NCBI RefSeq assembly: GCF_001629705.1
Contig: NZ_CP015378.1
Location: forward strand, 3,100,001-3,164,000
Origin: Fictibacillus phosphorivorans
Lineage (GTDB): Bacteria > Bacillota > Bacilli > Bacillales > Fictibacillaceae
DNA length: 64,000 nucleotides
Direction of reading: 5' to 3'
Of the stretch, positions 63,717 through 64,000 are shown in pieces (the first letter of the stretch is position 1; every line of letters starts with the position of its first letter). The notes below the pieces were generated by a model. The model saw nothing but the letters and a program-made list of their open reading frames with translations, did no database searches and was not told the origin of the DNA. Made by a program: the position numbers and the translations under genes.

Positions 63717-64000
63717 ATGGGAATAACTATAAAAGAATGGGGTAAACGAGTAGCTAGTAGAACTGATTTAACTGGCAGATTAACTCATTTAACAAAACCG
63801 AGCGGCGTTGATTTTTCTTGTTTGAGTTTTGAGGATATAAATCTTAGAGCAGTTGATAATCTAATAAAAATTTTAAAAGAAGGAAAAATAATAGGTAGTC
63901 AAACCAAACCAGGTTTTATAATTGGAAAACAAAAAGCAGTATGTTTCCAGGATGCTCCTTTATATGCGTTAATTCAAAATGTCGAACACGAAAGGCAGAG
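63717..64000 (+). CDS. Possible AbiGi/ADP-ribosyltransferase-like protein, N-terminal part
   Basis: The first 94 codons are in the window; the frame runs off the right edge. It begins 'MGITIKEWGKRVASR' and contains 'RLTHLTKPSG', 'AVDNLIKILKEGKIIGS' and 'KAVCFQDAPLYALIQN', a layout that recalls AbiGi-type and related ADP-ribosyltransferase-like abortive-infection proteins. GAGAGG precedes the ATG by 10 nt. The resemblance is from pattern memory only. Confidence 0.5.
   Translation, partial: MGITIKEWGKRVASRTDLTGRLTHLTKPSGVDFSCLSFEDINLRAVDNLIKILKEGKIIGSQTKPGFIIGKQKAVCFQDAPLYALIQNVEHERQ

Overview
The window is about 64 kb of a low-GC, endospore-forming Bacillaceae chromosome. Gene order closely follows Bacillus subtilis (ytgP-ytfP-cse60, leuS, ytqA-ytqB-ytpB-ytpA-ytoA, metK-pckA-ytmA-ytlACD-ytkD). 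Spore genes (cse60, cotJABC, a YjcZ-type peptide), a Leu T-box, an S-box and Bacillus-like Shine-Dalgarno sites agree with this. The genus cannot be fixed from sequence alone; a Fictibacillus-like relative is only a guess.

Positions 1-32000 are conserved core: a MurJ-type flippase, an EAL/GGDEF protein, leucyl-tRNA synthetase under a T-box, BioY under a BirA operator, tRNA U34-modification genes, the sesquarterpene-type synthase YtpB, CotJ coat proteins, SAM synthetase under a SAM-I riboswitch, PEP carboxykinase, an SsuA-type ABC importer and the nudix enzyme YtkD. Two second-messenger riboswitches stand out. A c-di-GMP-I aptamer precedes a 61-codon membrane protein (27996-28313), and a c-di-AMP (ydaO) riboswitch precedes a glutamate/aspartate-type symporter (30488-32050).

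Positions 32000-40740 hold a Fur-controlled ferric-iron ABC importer, a secreted SGNH hydrolase, a membrane protein with a TrkA-C domain, a KapD-like exonuclease and several very small proteins. Positions 40740-51860 are one cell-wall-sugar salvage locus. NagZ and NamZ trim peptidoglycan outside the cell, two PTS permeases import GlcNAc and MurNAc (or the disaccharide), MupG and MurQ process the MurNAc part, and NagA/NagB feed glycolysis. NagR is the only regulator, with two identical 19-nt operators in front of the two transcription units.

From about 52046 to the right edge lies an integrated mobile element. It begins inside the anticodon arm of a tRNA-Ala(GGC) gene, is visibly more AT-rich, and carries a tyrosine integrase, an Abi/UG-type reverse transcriptase, a HEPN protein, a PIN-plus-zinc-ribbon protein, a serine recombinase, an RNase-H-like protein, a zinc-ribbon/PD-(D/E)XK nuclease, a replication-initiator-like protein, nested inverted repeats that could be an origin, and the start of a possible abortive-infection protein. 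The RT/HEPN/PIN block (53406-57465) is the best candidate for an undescribed, probably anti-phage, system.
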